The notes: generated by a model from the letters alone, not told the origin. A stretch of 64,000 nucleotides of DNA from CAYYWP01 sp050176585 (GCA_050176585.1 JBFXHX010000005.1:1-64000); one strand, 5' to 3'; positions 17,956 to 27,648 are shown, counted from the stretch's first letter. Numbers and translations are program-made.

Positions 17956-18961
17956 CGGGTGCCGTCTCGCCGCGGAAGACTGCTTGTGCCTCGGCGCGGA
18001 GCGGAGTGGGATCGCGGTCGTATCGAGAGGAGAAGTGAAAGGTCTCGAGCCGCGCCACCCCGGCTGCACGGGCGAGCGTTCCCGCCTGACGCGCGGTCAG
18101 GTGATAGCGGCGCGTGGCTTGATCGCGATCGGCGTCCAGAAACAGCGACTCGCAGTAAAAGATGTCGGCACCGCGCGCAAGCCGGCTGATCCGCTCCAAG
18201 TTGTCGCGGCTGAACAGCGTGTCAACGACGTACGCGATCTTCTGGCCGCGCGTGTCCACCAGTAACGATTCGCGCAAGTCGCCCAGGGCGAATGTGCGCG
18301 TCTGCACCGCATTGTCTTCCCGCCACGACGCGACAATTGGCGTGTCGGCGGGCCGTTCTGCGCGGACCGCCTCCTTCAACTCATTGAGCCAGGGGCCGGG
18401 CGGAACCCCGAGCTCGACCAGGCGCTCCGGACGCACGTTCAGCCGGGTCTTCTCAGTCAGGGCGAAACCCAGGCACGGGATCCGATGGTCGAGATGCACG
18501 GCGGTGACTGCGTACTGCCCCGCGTCGACCAAGGTGCCTTCGAAAGCGCGCGACGGTTGTGGCTCGGGCGCAAACGCCGTGCGGGCCGGCAGATGAACGG
18601 CCTCGATGCGCTGAGCACCGACCTCGTGGACGGTGAGCCGGAAAGGGTAGCTCTCGATCAGATTCCAGGTGTACCCGGCGAGCTTGCCGCGCACATTGGC
18701 GATGATCCCGGGGGGGCCGAACACGTCCAGGTGTGCGTCGCGAGCAAGGAACATCCGCAGCAGATGGTCGAAGCCGACGAAATGGTCCATGTGCGTGTGC
18801 GACACGAATACGTGTGTGAGCTTCAGCAGAGCCGCTGCTGGCAAGCGGTCGAGACGGCCGAGGTCGAACAAGACGGCGCGGCCCTGGTGGCGCAAGCCGA
18901 CGTAGAGGCCCGGGTCGCCGAACGGCGGATTGACCAGCTTGGGAACGAACGCTGAGCGCAT
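17942..18961 (-). CDS. Metallo-beta-lactamase-fold protein, ribonuclease Z-like
   Basis: 339 aa from the ATG at 18961. The metal motif HTHMDHFVGFDHLLR matches RNase Z; further ligands are likely His in DHRIPCLGFAL, Asp in YVVDTLFS and His in ETFHFSSRY near the end. RNase Z trims tRNA 3' ends, but long bacterial members of this group are often uncharacterised. First gene of a minus-strand run of five overlapping or closely spaced genes. Confidence 0.8.
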   Translation of the reverse strand: MRSAFVPKLVNPPFGDPGLYVGLRHQGRAVLFDLGRLDRLPAAALLKLTHVFVSHTHMDHFVGFDHLLRMFLARDAHLDVFGPPGIIANVRGKLAGYTWNLIESYPFRLTVHEVGAQRIEAVHLPARTAFAPEPQPSRAFEGTLVDAGQYAVTAVHLDHRIPCLGFALTEKTRLNVRPERLVELGVPPGPWLNELKEAVRAERPADTPIVASWREDNAVQTRTFALGDLRESLLVDTRGQKIAYVVDTLFSRDNLERISRLARGADIFYCESLFLDADRDQATRRYHLTARQAGTLARAAGVARLETFHFSSRYDRDPTPLRAEAQAVFRGETAPDEPS

Positions 18962-19282
18962 GCGTGGCGGGAAGCGTAACGTGGATCGGGCGGCCGAGCC
19001 AGCGAGCCGCTGGTCCAATCGCGGCGCATGAGCGCCATGTCTGGGGGCCGGGGCCGTCTATGGTGGAACGTGCGCGGCGCTTCCGCTACCGTTCTCGATT
19101 ATGCGTCGATCACGAGTGGCAGCGGCTCCGGCGCCGCATCTGTCCGAGCGGCGCCGCGGCCCGGCTGTGAGCTGTCCCTTGACTGCGCAGTCGCGACTGT
19201 GTGGATTCGCGCGCGTTGATCGCCTGGCGACGGTTGTGCGAAGAAAGCCGAAGCTGACTGCGGTCGGCCGCGGAGTGGAGTG
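18962..19282. other. Divergent intergenic region of about 320 bases
   Basis: It separates the RNase Z-like gene (minus) from the lipoprotein/porin pair (plus). It should contain promoters for both sides, but I see no convincing -35/-10 pair and no supported coding region. Confidence 0.5.
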
Positions 19283-19477
19283 ATGCCGATGCGACTTGCG
19301 CCGACGGATGCGCCGCGCGCGTTGACGCGCGAATGGCTCGCCCTGGGCGGTGCCTCGCTGCTGCTCGGTCTCGTGCTGGGAATCGTCGTCTCCTGCGGCA
19401 ATGACGACCTCGTCTTTCCCGGCAACGTGCCGAACACCCCCACCGGTGTGAATACCTCTACGCCGACGCCCGCCTGA
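19283..19477 (+). CDS. Small lipoprotein preceding the porin
   Basis: 64 aa from the ATG at 19283 (a GTG at 19280 and an ATG at 19289 are alternatives; GGAGTGGAG lies just upstream). One hydrophobic segment ends in a lipobox (VVSC, Cys38), then an acidic patch (GNDD) and a Pro/Thr tail. The N-terminal region before the hydrophobic core is long for a lipoprotein, so the start may be later. It lies just upstream of the porin start and may be exported with it. Confidence 0.6.
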   Translation: MPMRLAPTDAPRALTREWLALGGASLLLGLVLGIVVSCGNDDLVFPGNVPNTPTGVNTSTPTPA

Positions 19478-19579
19478 CAGGTGGACGGCCCACGCCGCAG
19501 CAGCGCCCAGCGGCTGCTGGCGATGACATTTGCGCCGGCGGAGACGTTCAGGGTATTCGGCTCCGGGGGGGGAGGGTAC

Positions 19580-21079
19580 GTGACCTACCGGGTGGCGGCC
19601 GTGGTGGTCGGTGCGCTCGCGCAGGTGGTGCTTTGCACCGAGTACGCGGCAGCCATCGAGATGACGGCCGGCGGTCGCCCACTGTACCTCACTGGATGGG
19701 CGATGATTCGCCAAGGCATCCGGGTCGAATCCTCGACGCCAGATGACCGCACGCTGGAGCAATTGTGGGTGAACGGCCGGTATGCCCCCACCGCTGGCAT
19801 CAGCCTCAACGCGACCGTCAATGCGCAGAACGGGGGGCCGACGACGAAGCGTACAAAGGCGGGCGTGTACAGCTATCGGGAGGTGTTCCAGAGCGTTTCG
19901 CCCTCGGTGACGTTCGAAGAGGCCACGGTGGAGATATCGCATGATTCGCTCGAGCTCCGCGCCGGATTGCAGAAATTCGCTTGGGGAAAGCTCGACCGTA
20001 TCCAGCCCGTGGACGTGTTGAATACCGAACGCTTCGCCGACCCGTTTCTGCTGGAAGAGGATGAGCGAAAGATCGGCGTTCCGGGCGTGCTGGTGTCGCA
20101 CTCTGTATCCGGTCTCGAGCGCTTGGCCGAAGATGCGCGGCTGACGCTCGTCTGGATTCCGCAGTACTTTCCGTATTTGTTCCCACGTCCGGGCGAACGG
20201 TGGTACCCACCGGCCGCTCGGCCGCCTGCGACGTTCCCCGTGCCGCCGTTGATGCAATCGATTCCGGTCGGGTTTCACGTCGTGAATGCTCCTGCGCCGA
20301 GCTTTCAGCTCGCGAACAGCGGCTATGCCGCACGCGCATCCGCATTCAGCGGCGGTGTCGATTATGCGGCATACTATTACCACGGCTTTGACAACCGGCC
20401 GGCTTTCCGCCTGACCGCGGAGGCCTCCGGTCAGCCCTCACCGGTGCCGCCATTCGTCCGGGACGTCGCGGCCACGACGAAACTCTATCCGGTGTTTCGT
20501 AACATCGATCTCTGGGGTGCGGACGCAGCCATGACGTGGGATCGTTTCACGTTCCGCATCGAAGCGGCGTTCGTCAGCGGGCGACCGTTCGCTCGCGACA
20601 TACGCTTCCTGCTGAGCGATCCCACTCAGTTGTCGCCAGAGATCGCGCGCGTGCTCCAGGAAATCTCCCAGGGCATATCGCCAGTTTCCGTGGCTTTGCC
20701 ACCGTCCTTCGCCGTGCGCAGCGCGTTCGAATGGGGCCTCGGCGTCGACTACGGATGGGAGGACACCTTGTTGCTGCTGCAGGTCAACCAGACGGACGTG
20801 CTGCACAACGACGTCGACCTGTTGATCCGGGACGTCGACACGGTGCTGAGTGCCAACCTGCGGCGGAGCTTTTGGCGCGACGACCTGACCGTGCAACTGC
20901 TCGCGCTGCAGGGCATCGAGAGCGGCTATACGCTGCTGATGCCGCGCGTGACCTGGCGCTTTTGGGAGCGGTTTGAGGCGCGCGTCGGCTATCTGTTCAT
21001 CGCCGGTCGAGAGCAATCACTGGTCGGACAATTCAAGGATAATGACGAGGCATTCGTGTGGCTGCGCTATCTCCTATGA
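19580..21079 (+). CDS. Outer-membrane beta-barrel protein, DUF1302-like
   Basis: 499 aa from the GTG at 19580, chosen because a GGGAGGG ribosome site precedes it and a signal peptide starts there (VTYRVAAVVVGALAQVV, cleavage near CTEYAAAIE). The mature protein alternates amphipathic strands ending in aromatic girdles (LTVQLLALQGIESGYTLLMP, FEARVGYLFIAGR) and ends in a C-terminal hydrophobic residue, as expected of barrel proteins. DUF1302 porin-like proteins often sit with RND exporters and are implicated in lipid or sterol transport. No partner is adjacent apart from the small lipoprotein. Confidence 0.75.
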   Translation: MTYRVAAVVVGALAQVVLCTEYAAAIEMTAGGRPLYLTGWAMIRQGIRVESSTPDDRTLEQLWVNGRYAPTAGISLNATVNAQNGGPTTKRTKAGVYSYREVFQSVSPSVTFEEATVEISHDSLELRAGLQKFAWGKLDRIQPVDVLNTERFADPFLLEEDERKIGVPGVLVSHSVSGLERLAEDARLTLVWIPQYFPYLFPRPGERWYPPAARPPATFPVPPLMQSIPVGFHVVNAPAPSFQLANSGYAARASAFSGGVDYAAYYYHGFDNRPAFRLTAEASGQPSPVPPFVRDVAATTKLYPVFRNIDLWGADAAMTWDRFTFRIEAAFVSGRPFARDIRFLLSDPTQLSPEIARVLQEISQGISPVSVALPPSFAVRSAFEWGLGVDYGWEDTLLLLQVNQTDVLHNDVDLLIRDVDTVLSANLRRSFWRDDLTVQLLALQGIESGYTLLMPRVTWRFWERFEARVGYLFIAGREQSLVGQFKDNDEAFVWLRYLL

Positions 21080-21246
21080 AACATGGGGTCGGACGTCCGT
21101 TGGCCGCATGCCCGACGCCCGGCCTGGGGAGGTTGAACGCGCACACCGGGATTGAGATTCGATGATCAGCACATAGCGCGCCGGCATGGCCGTGCGCCGT
21201 TCGGGAGGGACGCTTTCAGCTGATCCCGACCGTCAAGGCCTGCTGG

Positions 21247-21723
21247 CTACGACCGGGTTCTCCGCTGTGAGAGCACGCGATCGATGTCGCGCCGTACTTC
21301 GCGGTCGCGGATCGCCTCGCGCTTGTCGTGGTGCTTCTTACCGCGCGCCAAGGCGAGCTCGACCTTCGCGCGACCATTCTTGAAGTACAGGCGCAGGGGG
21401 ACGAGCGTGAGACCGCGTTCCTTCACCTTGCCCTGGAGCCGTTCGATCTCACCCCGATGCAGCAGGAGCTTGCGGCTTCGGAGCGGGTCGTGTCCGAATT
21501 GCGAAGCAGGACCGTACGGGCTGATATGCGCGTTCTGCAGCCATACCTCGCCATGCTCCACGCGGCCGTAGCTGTCGCTCAGATTGGCCTTGCCCTCCCG
21601 CAGCGCTTTGACCTCGCTGCCGACCAGCGCGATACCGGCTTCGAGCGTTTCCTCGATGAGGTATTCGTGTCGCGCGCGCCGATTCAGCGCGATGTTCCGA
21701 TCTCGGCGGGCCTCTTCTTTCAC
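21247..21723 (-). CDS. smpB: SsrA-binding protein SmpB
   Basis: 158 aa from the GTG at 21723; a TTG at 21765 would add 14 poorly conserved residues. Conserved SmpB elements: NRRARHEYLIEETLEAGI, VGSEVKALREGKANLSDSY, HISPY, LLLHRGEI and the basic tail GKKHHDKREAIRDRE. It binds tmRNA and delivers it to stalled ribosomes. The ssrA gene is not seen in this window. Confidence 0.95.
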   Translation of the reverse strand: MKEEARRDRNIALNRRARHEYLIEETLEAGIALVGSEVKALREGKANLSDSYGRVEHGEVWLQNAHISPYGPASQFGHDPLRSRKLLLHRGEIERLQGKVKERGLTLVPLRLYFKNGRAKVELALARGKKHHDKREAIRDREVRRDIDRVLSQRRTRS

Positions 21724-21851
21724 GGCTTGCGAAGGTAGCAGGCGAGCCCGACGGCCGCTACGCAATCCGAGAGTCGTGAGCCACCGTCGCGACGGCTAGA
21801 CTCCCTGCGGATCGCGTGCTACTCGCTCGCGTCTGCCAGCGGGGGAGGGCG

Positions 21852-22493
21852 GTGAGCAAGACGCGATACATCGTCGTCGAAGGCCCCATCGGTGTCGGCA
21901 AGACCACGCTGGCGCGGCTGCTCGCCGACGAATGGCAGGCGCGCACGGTCCTGGAGCAGGTCGATGACAACCCGTTCTTGCGTCGATTCTACGACAATCC
22001 GGACAAGTTCGGGTTTCAGGCGCAATTGTTCTTCCTTCTCACACGTTTCCGCCAGCAGCAGGAAGTCGCCCAGCAGGACCTGTTCCGCCAGAGCCTGGTA
22101 GCCGATTACTTCTTCGCCAAGGACCACATTTTCGCCCAGCTGAACTTGGACACGGACGAGCTGGCCCTGTACCGGCAGATGTATCACTTGCTCGGGGCGC
22201 GCATTCCGAAACCGGACTTGGTGGTGTACTTGCAAGCCCGAACAGATGTGCTTATGGCTCGGCTACGCAAGCGCTCGCGGGACTATGAACGCCACATCAC
22301 GCCGGAGTATGTTAGAAGGGTAGCGGAGGCATACAAGGACTTTTTTTTTCACTATGAGGAAACGCCCCTGCTCGTAGTGAACTGCTCGGAGATCGACTTC
22401 GTGGCCCACTCGGAGGACACAGCCGATCTCGTGCGGGAAATTCGCGAGATGGGGCAAGGCGTGCAGCACTACATACCGCTTGGATCCAGGTAA
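21852..22493 (+). CDS. Deoxynucleoside kinase
   Basis: 213 aa from the GTG at 21852 with a GGAGGG ribosome site. The P-loop GPIGVGKTT is near the N-terminus; NPFLRRFYDNP, ADYFFAKDHIFA and the lid RLRKRSRDYE match bacterial deoxyguanosine/deoxyadenosine kinase-like enzymes of nucleoside salvage. It is followed by panB and panC, a grouping seen in several deltaproteobacterial-type genomes. The nucleoside preference cannot be read from sequence. Confidence 0.92.
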   Translation: MSKTRYIVVEGPIGVGKTTLARLLADEWQARTVLEQVDDNPFLRRFYDNPDKFGFQAQLFFLLTRFRQQQEVAQQDLFRQSLVADYFFAKDHIFAQLNLDTDELALYRQMYHLLGARIPKPDLVVYLQARTDVLMARLRKRSRDYERHITPEYVRRVAEAYKDFFFHYEETPLLVVNCSEIDFVAHSEDTADLVREIREMGQGVQHYIPLGSR

Positions 22494-22662
22494 CTGGACC
22501 GAGACGGACGGCATCATCGGGCGAATCGCCACTGCGCCCAGCATCGAGCCGAGCGGGGACAAAAGACCCGACTCAACAAGCTCGAGGGTGGCCCGCAATC
22601 GGCGAATCGACGTTCCTTGCTCCCGACTAGCCCTCCGGCACTCGGTCTCGGAGGACTTTCGC

Positions 22663-23520
22663 ATGGAGCAGAAGGTGACCGTTCCCGAGATCGCGAAGGC
22701 CAAGGCCGCCGGCCGGCCGATCGTTGCCCTCACGGCATACGATTTTCCCTTCGCCCGCATCACTGACGAAGCCGGCGTCGACCTCATTCTCGTCGGCGAC
22801 TCGCTAGGCATGGTCGTGCAGGGCTGTGAGACGACGTTGCCCGTCACCATGGACGAGATGGTGTACCACACGCGCATGGTAGCGCGGGCGCGCCGGCGCG
22901 CCCTGGTGGTCGCGGATTTGCCATTTCTCTCGTACCAGGTTTCCCCGATTGAAGCGGTGACCAATGCCGGACGCCTTCTGAAGGAAGGCGGAGCCGAGGC
23001 GGTCAAGCTGGAGGGCGGCGCGGCGGTGGCAGAAACGATCCAACGCATCACTTCCGTCGATATCCCCGTAATGGGCCACATCGGGCTCACGCCGCAATCG
23101 GTGCACCGCATGGGCGGCCACAAAGTGCAGGGCCGGCGTCGCGGCCAAGGTCCCGGTCAGCGCGAACGGCTGATCGCGGACGCGGTGGCGGTCGAAGCGG
23201 CAGGGGCGTTTGCTCTCGTGTTGGAGGGTATGCCGCTCGATCTCGCGGCGGACATCACCGAGCGAGTCGGGATCCCGACGATCGGCATCGGTGCTGGCCC
23301 GCACTGCGACGGACAAATCCTGGTCCTGCACGACGTGTTGGGACTCACCGACCGGCTTGCACCGCGATTCGCCAAGACCTATGCCGATCTCTGGTCCGCC
23401 GCCCGCTCGGCGATTGCCGCGTACGCGGACGAGGTGAGGGGCGGCGCATTTCCCACTCCAGCGCACGCATACCAGTCGCTCACCACGGTCACAGGGAGGG
23501 ACGCGGCTGCGAAAGGTTGA
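22663..23520 (+). CDS. panB: 3-methyl-2-oxobutanoate hydroxymethyltransferase
   Basis: 285 aa from the ATG at 22663 with GGAGGA upstream. The TIM-barrel family marks are present: TAYDFPFARITDEAG, VGDSLGMVVQG, VKLEGG, GHIGLTPQSVH and IGAGPHCDGQILV. It adds a hydroxymethyl group from methylene-THF to alpha-ketoisovalerate in pantothenate synthesis. Its stop TGA overlaps a TTG in the panC frame and panC begins a few bases later. Confidence 0.96.
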   Translation: MEQKVTVPEIAKAKAAGRPIVALTAYDFPFARITDEAGVDLILVGDSLGMVVQGCETTLPVTMDEMVYHTRMVARARRRALVVADLPFLSYQVSPIEAVTNAGRLLKEGGAEAVKLEGGAAVAETIQRITSVDIPVMGHIGLTPQSVHRMGGHKVQGRRRGQGPGQRERLIADAVAVEAAGAFALVLEGMPLDLAADITERVGIPTIGIGAGPHCDGQILVLHDVLGLTDRLAPRFAKTYADLWSAARSAIAAYADEVRGGAFPTPAHAYQSLTTVTGRDAAAKG

Positions 23521-23525
23521 GCGAA

Positions 23526-24374
23526 ATGCTCGAACTGTCGTCGCCGGCAGCGGTGCAGGCGTGGGCGGTTGAGACCCGCGCGGCCGGCTTGCGCATCGGG
23601 CTCGTGCCGACGATGGGCTATCTGCACGACGGCCATCTCTCGTTGGTGGCGGAAGCGCGCCGGCGCGTGGATGCCTGCGTCGTATCGATTTTCGTGAACC
23701 CGCTACAGTTCGGTCCGCGGGAGGACCTGGACCGCTATCCGCGCGCGCTGTCCCGCGATCGAGCGCTGTTGGAACGCGCCGGCGTCGCGGTGCTGTACGC
23801 CCCTAGCGTCGACGTCATGTACCCCGACGGCTTTCAGACCGAGGTCCATGTCGCGCGAGTCACGTCGGGCCTGTGCGGCCGCTCGCGTCCCGGCCATTTC
23901 CGCGGCGTGACCACGGTCGTAGCCAAGCTGTTCAACGCCGTGCGGCCGCACGTGGCCGTATTCGGTGAGAAGGATTACCAGCAGCTCGCGGCGATTCGCC
24001 GCATGGTCATAGACCTCGATTTCGGCTTGGAGATCGTCGGCATGCCGATTGTGCGCGAGCCCGACGGTGTGGCGATGAGCTCGCGGAACGCCAATCTGTC
24101 CGCGACCGAGCGTGTGGCCGCGCGCTGCCTTTCGCGCGCGCTCGGCGCGGCGCGCGAGGCCGTCGACGCCGGAGCGCGCCGCGCGGAGGACGTGTTGGCG
24201 GCCGCTCGCGCCATACTCGATGCGGAGCTTCTCGCACGCGTCGATTATGCGGAGCTCGTGGACGCCGAGACGTTGGAGCCGGTGGACGAGATCGCGCGGC
24301 CAAGTCTACTCGCGCTGGCCGTATTCCTCGGCCGCACGCGCTTGATCGATAACGCGGTGCTCACGGCCGCCTAG
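23526..24374 (+). CDS. panC: Pantothenate synthetase
   Basis: 282 aa from the ATG at 23526 (GAAAGG upstream; a TTG at 23517 overlapping the panB stop is possible). Signature segments: PTMGYLHDGHLSLV (HxGH nucleotide site), SIFVNPLQFGP, HFRGVTTVVAKLFN, FGEKDYQQL and AMSSRN (KMSKS-like). It joins pantoate and beta-alanine with ATP. Last gene of the dNK-panB-panC unit. Confidence 0.96.
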   Translation: MLELSSPAAVQAWAVETRAAGLRIGLVPTMGYLHDGHLSLVAEARRRVDACVVSIFVNPLQFGPREDLDRYPRALSRDRALLERAGVAVLYAPSVDVMYPDGFQTEVHVARVTSGLCGRSRPGHFRGVTTVVAKLFNAVRPHVAVFGEKDYQQLAAIRRMVIDLDFGLEIVGMPIVREPDGVAMSSRNANLSATERVAARCLSRALGAAREAVDAGARRAEDVLAAARAILDAELLARVDYAELVDAETLEPVDEIARPSLLALAVFLGRTRLIDNAVLTAA

Positions 24375-24394
24375 CGGATGCAGGCGGGGCCATT

Positions 24395-24419
24395 CGCCAG
24401 CCGTTAGGAACGGCTGGCG
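24395..24419. terminator. Bidirectional hairpin between converging panC and mtnA
   Basis: A perfect 11-bp inverted repeat (24395-24405 with 24409-24419) with a 3-base loop sits between the two stops; the mtnA stop lies in the stem. There is no T tract, so it may act as a Rho-assisted or mRNA-stabilising hairpin. Confidence 0.5.
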
Positions 24420-25489
24420 CGACGGCGGACTTCGCGCTGGTCGCCGCCCAGCAGGCGCGCGAGCGACCGGACGTACGGTTGGCGCGCTACACCGCGTTCG
24501 GTGATGATCGCCGTTATCAGCGCATGCGGCGTGACATCGAAGGCGGGGTTCATCACTTTGATCCCGCTCGGGGCGATTTGTCGGTCGCTCAGGTGCGTGA
24601 TCTCGCGCGCCGCGCGTTCCTCGATTGGAATGGCGCCGCCGTTCGCACAGGCGAGGTCGATCGTGGAAGTGGGCGCGGCCACGTAGAAGGGAATGCGATG
24701 GCGCGCGGCCAGGACGGCGATGGCGTACGTTCCGATCTTGTTCGCCACATCGCCATTGGCCGCGGCGCGGTCAGCGCCGACGATCACTGCACCGATCACG
24801 CCGCGTTGCATGAAGTGGCCGACCATATTGTCGGTGATGAGCGTGACCGGAATGCGGTCGCGCTTCAGCTCCCACGCGGTGAGCCGCGCGCCCTGCAAAA
24901 ATGGACGCGTCTCGGTGGCGATGACCGAGACTTGCTTGCCGGCGTCGCGCGCGGCCCGCACGACGCCCAACGCCGTCCCGTATCCCGCGGTCGCCAGCGC
25001 ACCGGCATTGCAATGTGTCAACACGGTCATGCGCGACTTCAACAACGCCGCGCCATGCGTGCCGAGCGCCCGATTACTGGCGAGGTCGTCATGGTAGATG
25101 GCCAAGGCTTCCTGCCGCAGCATCTCGCGGACGATCTCGGGACGGCGGCCGCGCGCCCGCGTCAACGCGCAGCGCATGCGATCGATCGCCCAGAAGAGGT
25201 TCACCGCGGTGGGGCGCGTCGCGGCGAAGTGGCGGCATAGGCGTTCGAAAGCGCGGGACAAGTCCCCGTCGGCAGCTTGCGACATGCCGAGAGCGATTCC
25301 CATGGCCGCCGCGACGCCGATTGCCGGCGCACCACGCACGACCATGTCTTTGATGGCGCGCGCGACGTCGCGGTGATCGCGGTAAACGCGGTAGACCTCT
25401 TGTAGCGGTAGCAGCCGCTGGTCGAGCAGGACCACGGCGCCGTTGCGCCACTCCACGGGACGGATCATGCCCACTGCCCGATTCTTCAT
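24404..25489 (-). CDS. mtnA: S-methyl-5-thioribose-1-phosphate isomerase
   Basis: 361 aa from the ATG at 25489. Family hallmarks: VRGAPAIGVAAAMG, the catalytic Cys in LTHCNAGALAT and Asp in GADRAAANGDVANKIGTY, and PFYVAAPTSTID. It isomerises methylthioribose-1-P in methionine salvage, or in a related 5'-deoxyadenosine salvage shunt. No other mtn gene is nearby, so which pathway it serves here is open. Eukaryotic eIF2B-alpha-like regulators are distant relatives but lack this catalytic pattern. Confidence 0.93.
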   Translation of the reverse strand: MKNRAVGMIRPVEWRNGAVVLLDQRLLPLQEVYRVYRDHRDVARAIKDMVVRGAPAIGVAAAMGIALGMSQAADGDLSRAFERLCRHFAATRPTAVNLFWAIDRMRCALTRARGRRPEIVREMLRQEALAIYHDDLASNRALGTHGAALLKSRMTVLTHCNAGALATAGYGTALGVVRAARDAGKQVSVIATETRPFLQGARLTAWELKRDRIPVTLITDNMVGHFMQRGVIGAVIVGADRAAANGDVANKIGTYAIAVLAARHRIPFYVAAPTSTIDLACANGGAIPIEERAAREITHLSDRQIAPSGIKVMNPAFDVTPHALITAIITERGVARQPYVRSLARLLGGDQREVRRRASRS

Positions 25490-25728
25490 AGATGCCGAGT
25501 ACCCACCGGTCAAGGCAGAAGTAGGAGCGTACTCGACGCGCAGCACACCCGCAGTGGCGGTGTGTTGTGATGCGTGAGCGCACCGGCGCTGGCACTAGAG
25601 TGCAGCGCGGTGTGCGAGCGCAGCGTGCAGGCGAAGTAAGCGCCGCGCAGCGCGGCGAGTGCCGCCGCTACCGGTGATCGGCGCATCGGTTGAGCACGCA
25701 CGGCAAGGAGCAGGGTCATGTCGGCGGT

Positions 25729-26637
25729 TCATGGCGCCACCAGCGCGCGGAGCACTTCGTCAACCGAGATGCGATGCGTACACAAGCGCTCCGACCCGCA
25801 CTCGGGACACGGCGTGCCGCCGTGTAGTACGCGCAGGGTATTGCCGGCCGGCCGCCACACGGCGGGATCGGTCGGTCCGAAGACGACCACGCCGCGCGTC
25901 TGCAGCAGGCCTGCCAGGTGACTCACACCGGAGTCGTTGCCGAGATAGCGGTGAGCGCGCGATATGAGTGCGGCCACGCGTTGCAGCGGCTCGTTGCACG
26001 CCGATGCATCACATGGGACGCGCTCGCCGCGTTCCGATTCGGCCGGCCCGACTAGCGCCAGCACGCGGTACCACCCGCGCGCGCGACACGCCGCTGCCGC
26101 CTCGGCCATACCGGTCCAGTTTTTGTGTGTGCCGCCGCTGCCCGCATGCACGGCGAGAACTCGGCTGCCCAATGACCGCGCCTTCCACCATGCGCTCGCC
26201 CATGCGGCTGCGTCATCGTCGACGGCCAGCTTGCTTCTGCGTGGAGCCACGCCGAGGCAGCGCGCGTAGTAATCGACCGCGTGCTCTCCGGATCGCCCCG
26301 GGCGAAACGGGCGCATGGCGGGCTCTGCGCCCGCCGCGTCCGCCAATCGCCGGGTAAACTGGGCATCGCCGTACCCGGTGAAGCTTACGACCTCGGAGTG
26401 CCCGCCGAATGCCGCGCGCGTGGTGGGGTTCAGCGACCCAGTGGCGAATAGATCCGCAACCTCTCGTCTATCGATCGAGAATGGCATGACGGCGCCGGCC
26501 GGCAATGCCTCGAGCGGCCCGCTGCGCGCCACGAGCGTGATGGTCTGTCCCGAGATCCGGCGCGCGTCGATGGCAGGCCAGCAGCAGAGCAGATCCCCGA
26601 GCGCGCCGGGGAACAGAATCAGTAGGCGGTGCCCCAT
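25729..26637 (-). CDS. Glycosyltransferase family 9 (heptosyltransferase-like)
   Basis: 302 aa from the ATG at 26637 (MGHRLLILFPGALGDLL); the frame stays open far upstream but only antisense to cysK. GT9 features: the N-terminal GALGDLL loop, the nucleotide-sugar site HAGSGGTHKNW and GNDSGVSHLAG near the C-terminus. The family adds heptose or other sugars to lipopolysaccharide core on the inner face of the inner membrane. Acceptor and donor are unknown. It is divergent from cysK. Confidence 0.85.
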   Translation of the reverse strand: MGHRLLILFPGALGDLLCCWPAIDARRISGQTITLVARSGPLEALPAGAVMPFSIDRREVADLFATGSLNPTTRAAFGGHSEVVSFTGYGDAQFTRRLADAAGAEPAMRPFRPGRSGEHAVDYYARCLGVAPRRSKLAVDDDAAAWASAWWKARSLGSRVLAVHAGSGGTHKNWTGMAEAAAACRARGWYRVLALVGPAESERGERVPCDASACNEPLQRVAALISRAHRYLGNDSGVSHLAGLLQTRGVVVFGPTDPAVWRPAGNTLRVLHGGTPCPECGSERLCTHRISVDEVLRALVAP

Positions 26638-26715
26638 GGTCCGTCTCCCGGTTCGAATTGACTTGGCCTGCGCCCCGCCGGTACTGGTTCTGCAGTGCCG
26701 ACTACTGGATCTGAT

Positions 26716-27648
26716 ATGCGCCCCGCCGTCGCCCGCACCGCGCTCGAGCTGATCGGCAACACGCCGGTGGTGAAGCTCAACCGGCTGGGCGGGCCTGAGG
26801 ACGCGGACCTTTGGGGAAAGCTCGAGTCGTACAATCCGGGCGGCAGTGTCAAGGATCGCATCTGTCTGCACATGATCGAGAAGGCCGAGCGCGAGGGGCG
26901 CCTCAAGCCCGGCGGCACCATCATCGAGCCGACGAGCGGCAATACGGGCATTGGTCTGGCGTTGGTGGCCGCGATCAAGGGATTGCGGCTTGTGCTGACG
27001 ATGCCGAACACGATGAGCAGCGAGCGCCGGAGTCTGCTGATGGCGTATGGCGCCAGCCTGGAGCTCACACCGGATTCCAAGGGCATGCACGATGCCGTGC
27101 GTCGGGCGGAGGAATTGCTCGCCGAGCACCCGGACTATTTCATGCCTCAGCAGTTTGAAAACCCCGCCAATCCCGACGCCCACCGACAAACGACGGCGCA
27201 GGAGCTGTTGCGGCAGTTCCCGCGCATCGATGCATTCGTCGCCGGGGTGGGCACTGGCGGGACCATTACCGGGGTGAGCGCGGTGTTGCGCGAGGCGATG
27301 CCGGGCATCCGCATCGTCGCCGTCGAGCCCGCGGCCTCGCCTATCCTGTCGCACGGCGAACCCGGTTACCACGGCATTCAAGGTATCGGAGCAGGCTTCA
27401 TCCCCGAGATTTTGGACGAGCGCGCGTTCGATGATGTGATAACCGTGACCGATGAGGAGGCCGCGGCGTGCACGCGGCGGCTGGCGCGAGAGGAAGGGCT
27501 GCTGGTCGGCATTTCCTCTGGCGCGAGCTGCCACGCGGCGTTACAGGTCGCGCGACAGCTCGGTCCAGGCAAGACTGTGGTGACAGTGCTGTGCGACACG
27601 GGAGAGCGCTATCTCACCACCGAGTTATTTGGCGGCGATGAGCTCTGA
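26716..27648 (+). CDS. cysK: Cysteine synthase (O-acetylserine sulfhydrylase)
   Basis: 310 aa from the ATG at 26716 (a GTG at 26695 is an alternative). PLP enzyme of the beta family: NPGGSVKDR with the PLP Lys, PTSGNTGIGLA, GVGTGGTITG and a C-terminal GISSGA. IEPTSGNTG plus RTALELIGNTP favours CysK over cystathionine beta-synthase-like members. It makes cysteine from O-acetylserine and sulfide. It overlaps the start of larE by 11 bases, a link between sulfur supply and sulfur transfer. Confidence 0.94.
   Translation: MRPAVARTALELIGNTPVVKLNRLGGPEDADLWGKLESYNPGGSVKDRICLHMIEKAEREGRLKPGGTIIEPTSGNTGIGLALVAAIKGLRLVLTMPNTMSSERRSLLMAYGASLELTPDSKGMHDAVRRAEELLAEHPDYFMPQQFENPANPDAHRQTTAQELLRQFPRIDAFVAGVGTGGTITGVSAVLREAMPGIRIVAVEPAASPILSHGEPGYHGIQGIGAGFIPEILDERAFDDVITVTDEEAAACTRRLAREEGLLVGISSGASCHAALQVARQLGPGKTVVTVLCDTGERYLTTELFGGDEL

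Noticed and set aside
25510..25719. 69-residue minus-strand frame after the glycosyltransferase
   Set aside because: No ribosome site, signal or domain; likely chance.
26638..27534. Upstream extension of the glycosyltransferase frame
   Set aside because: Runs antisense through cysK; the GT9 N-terminus begins at 26637.
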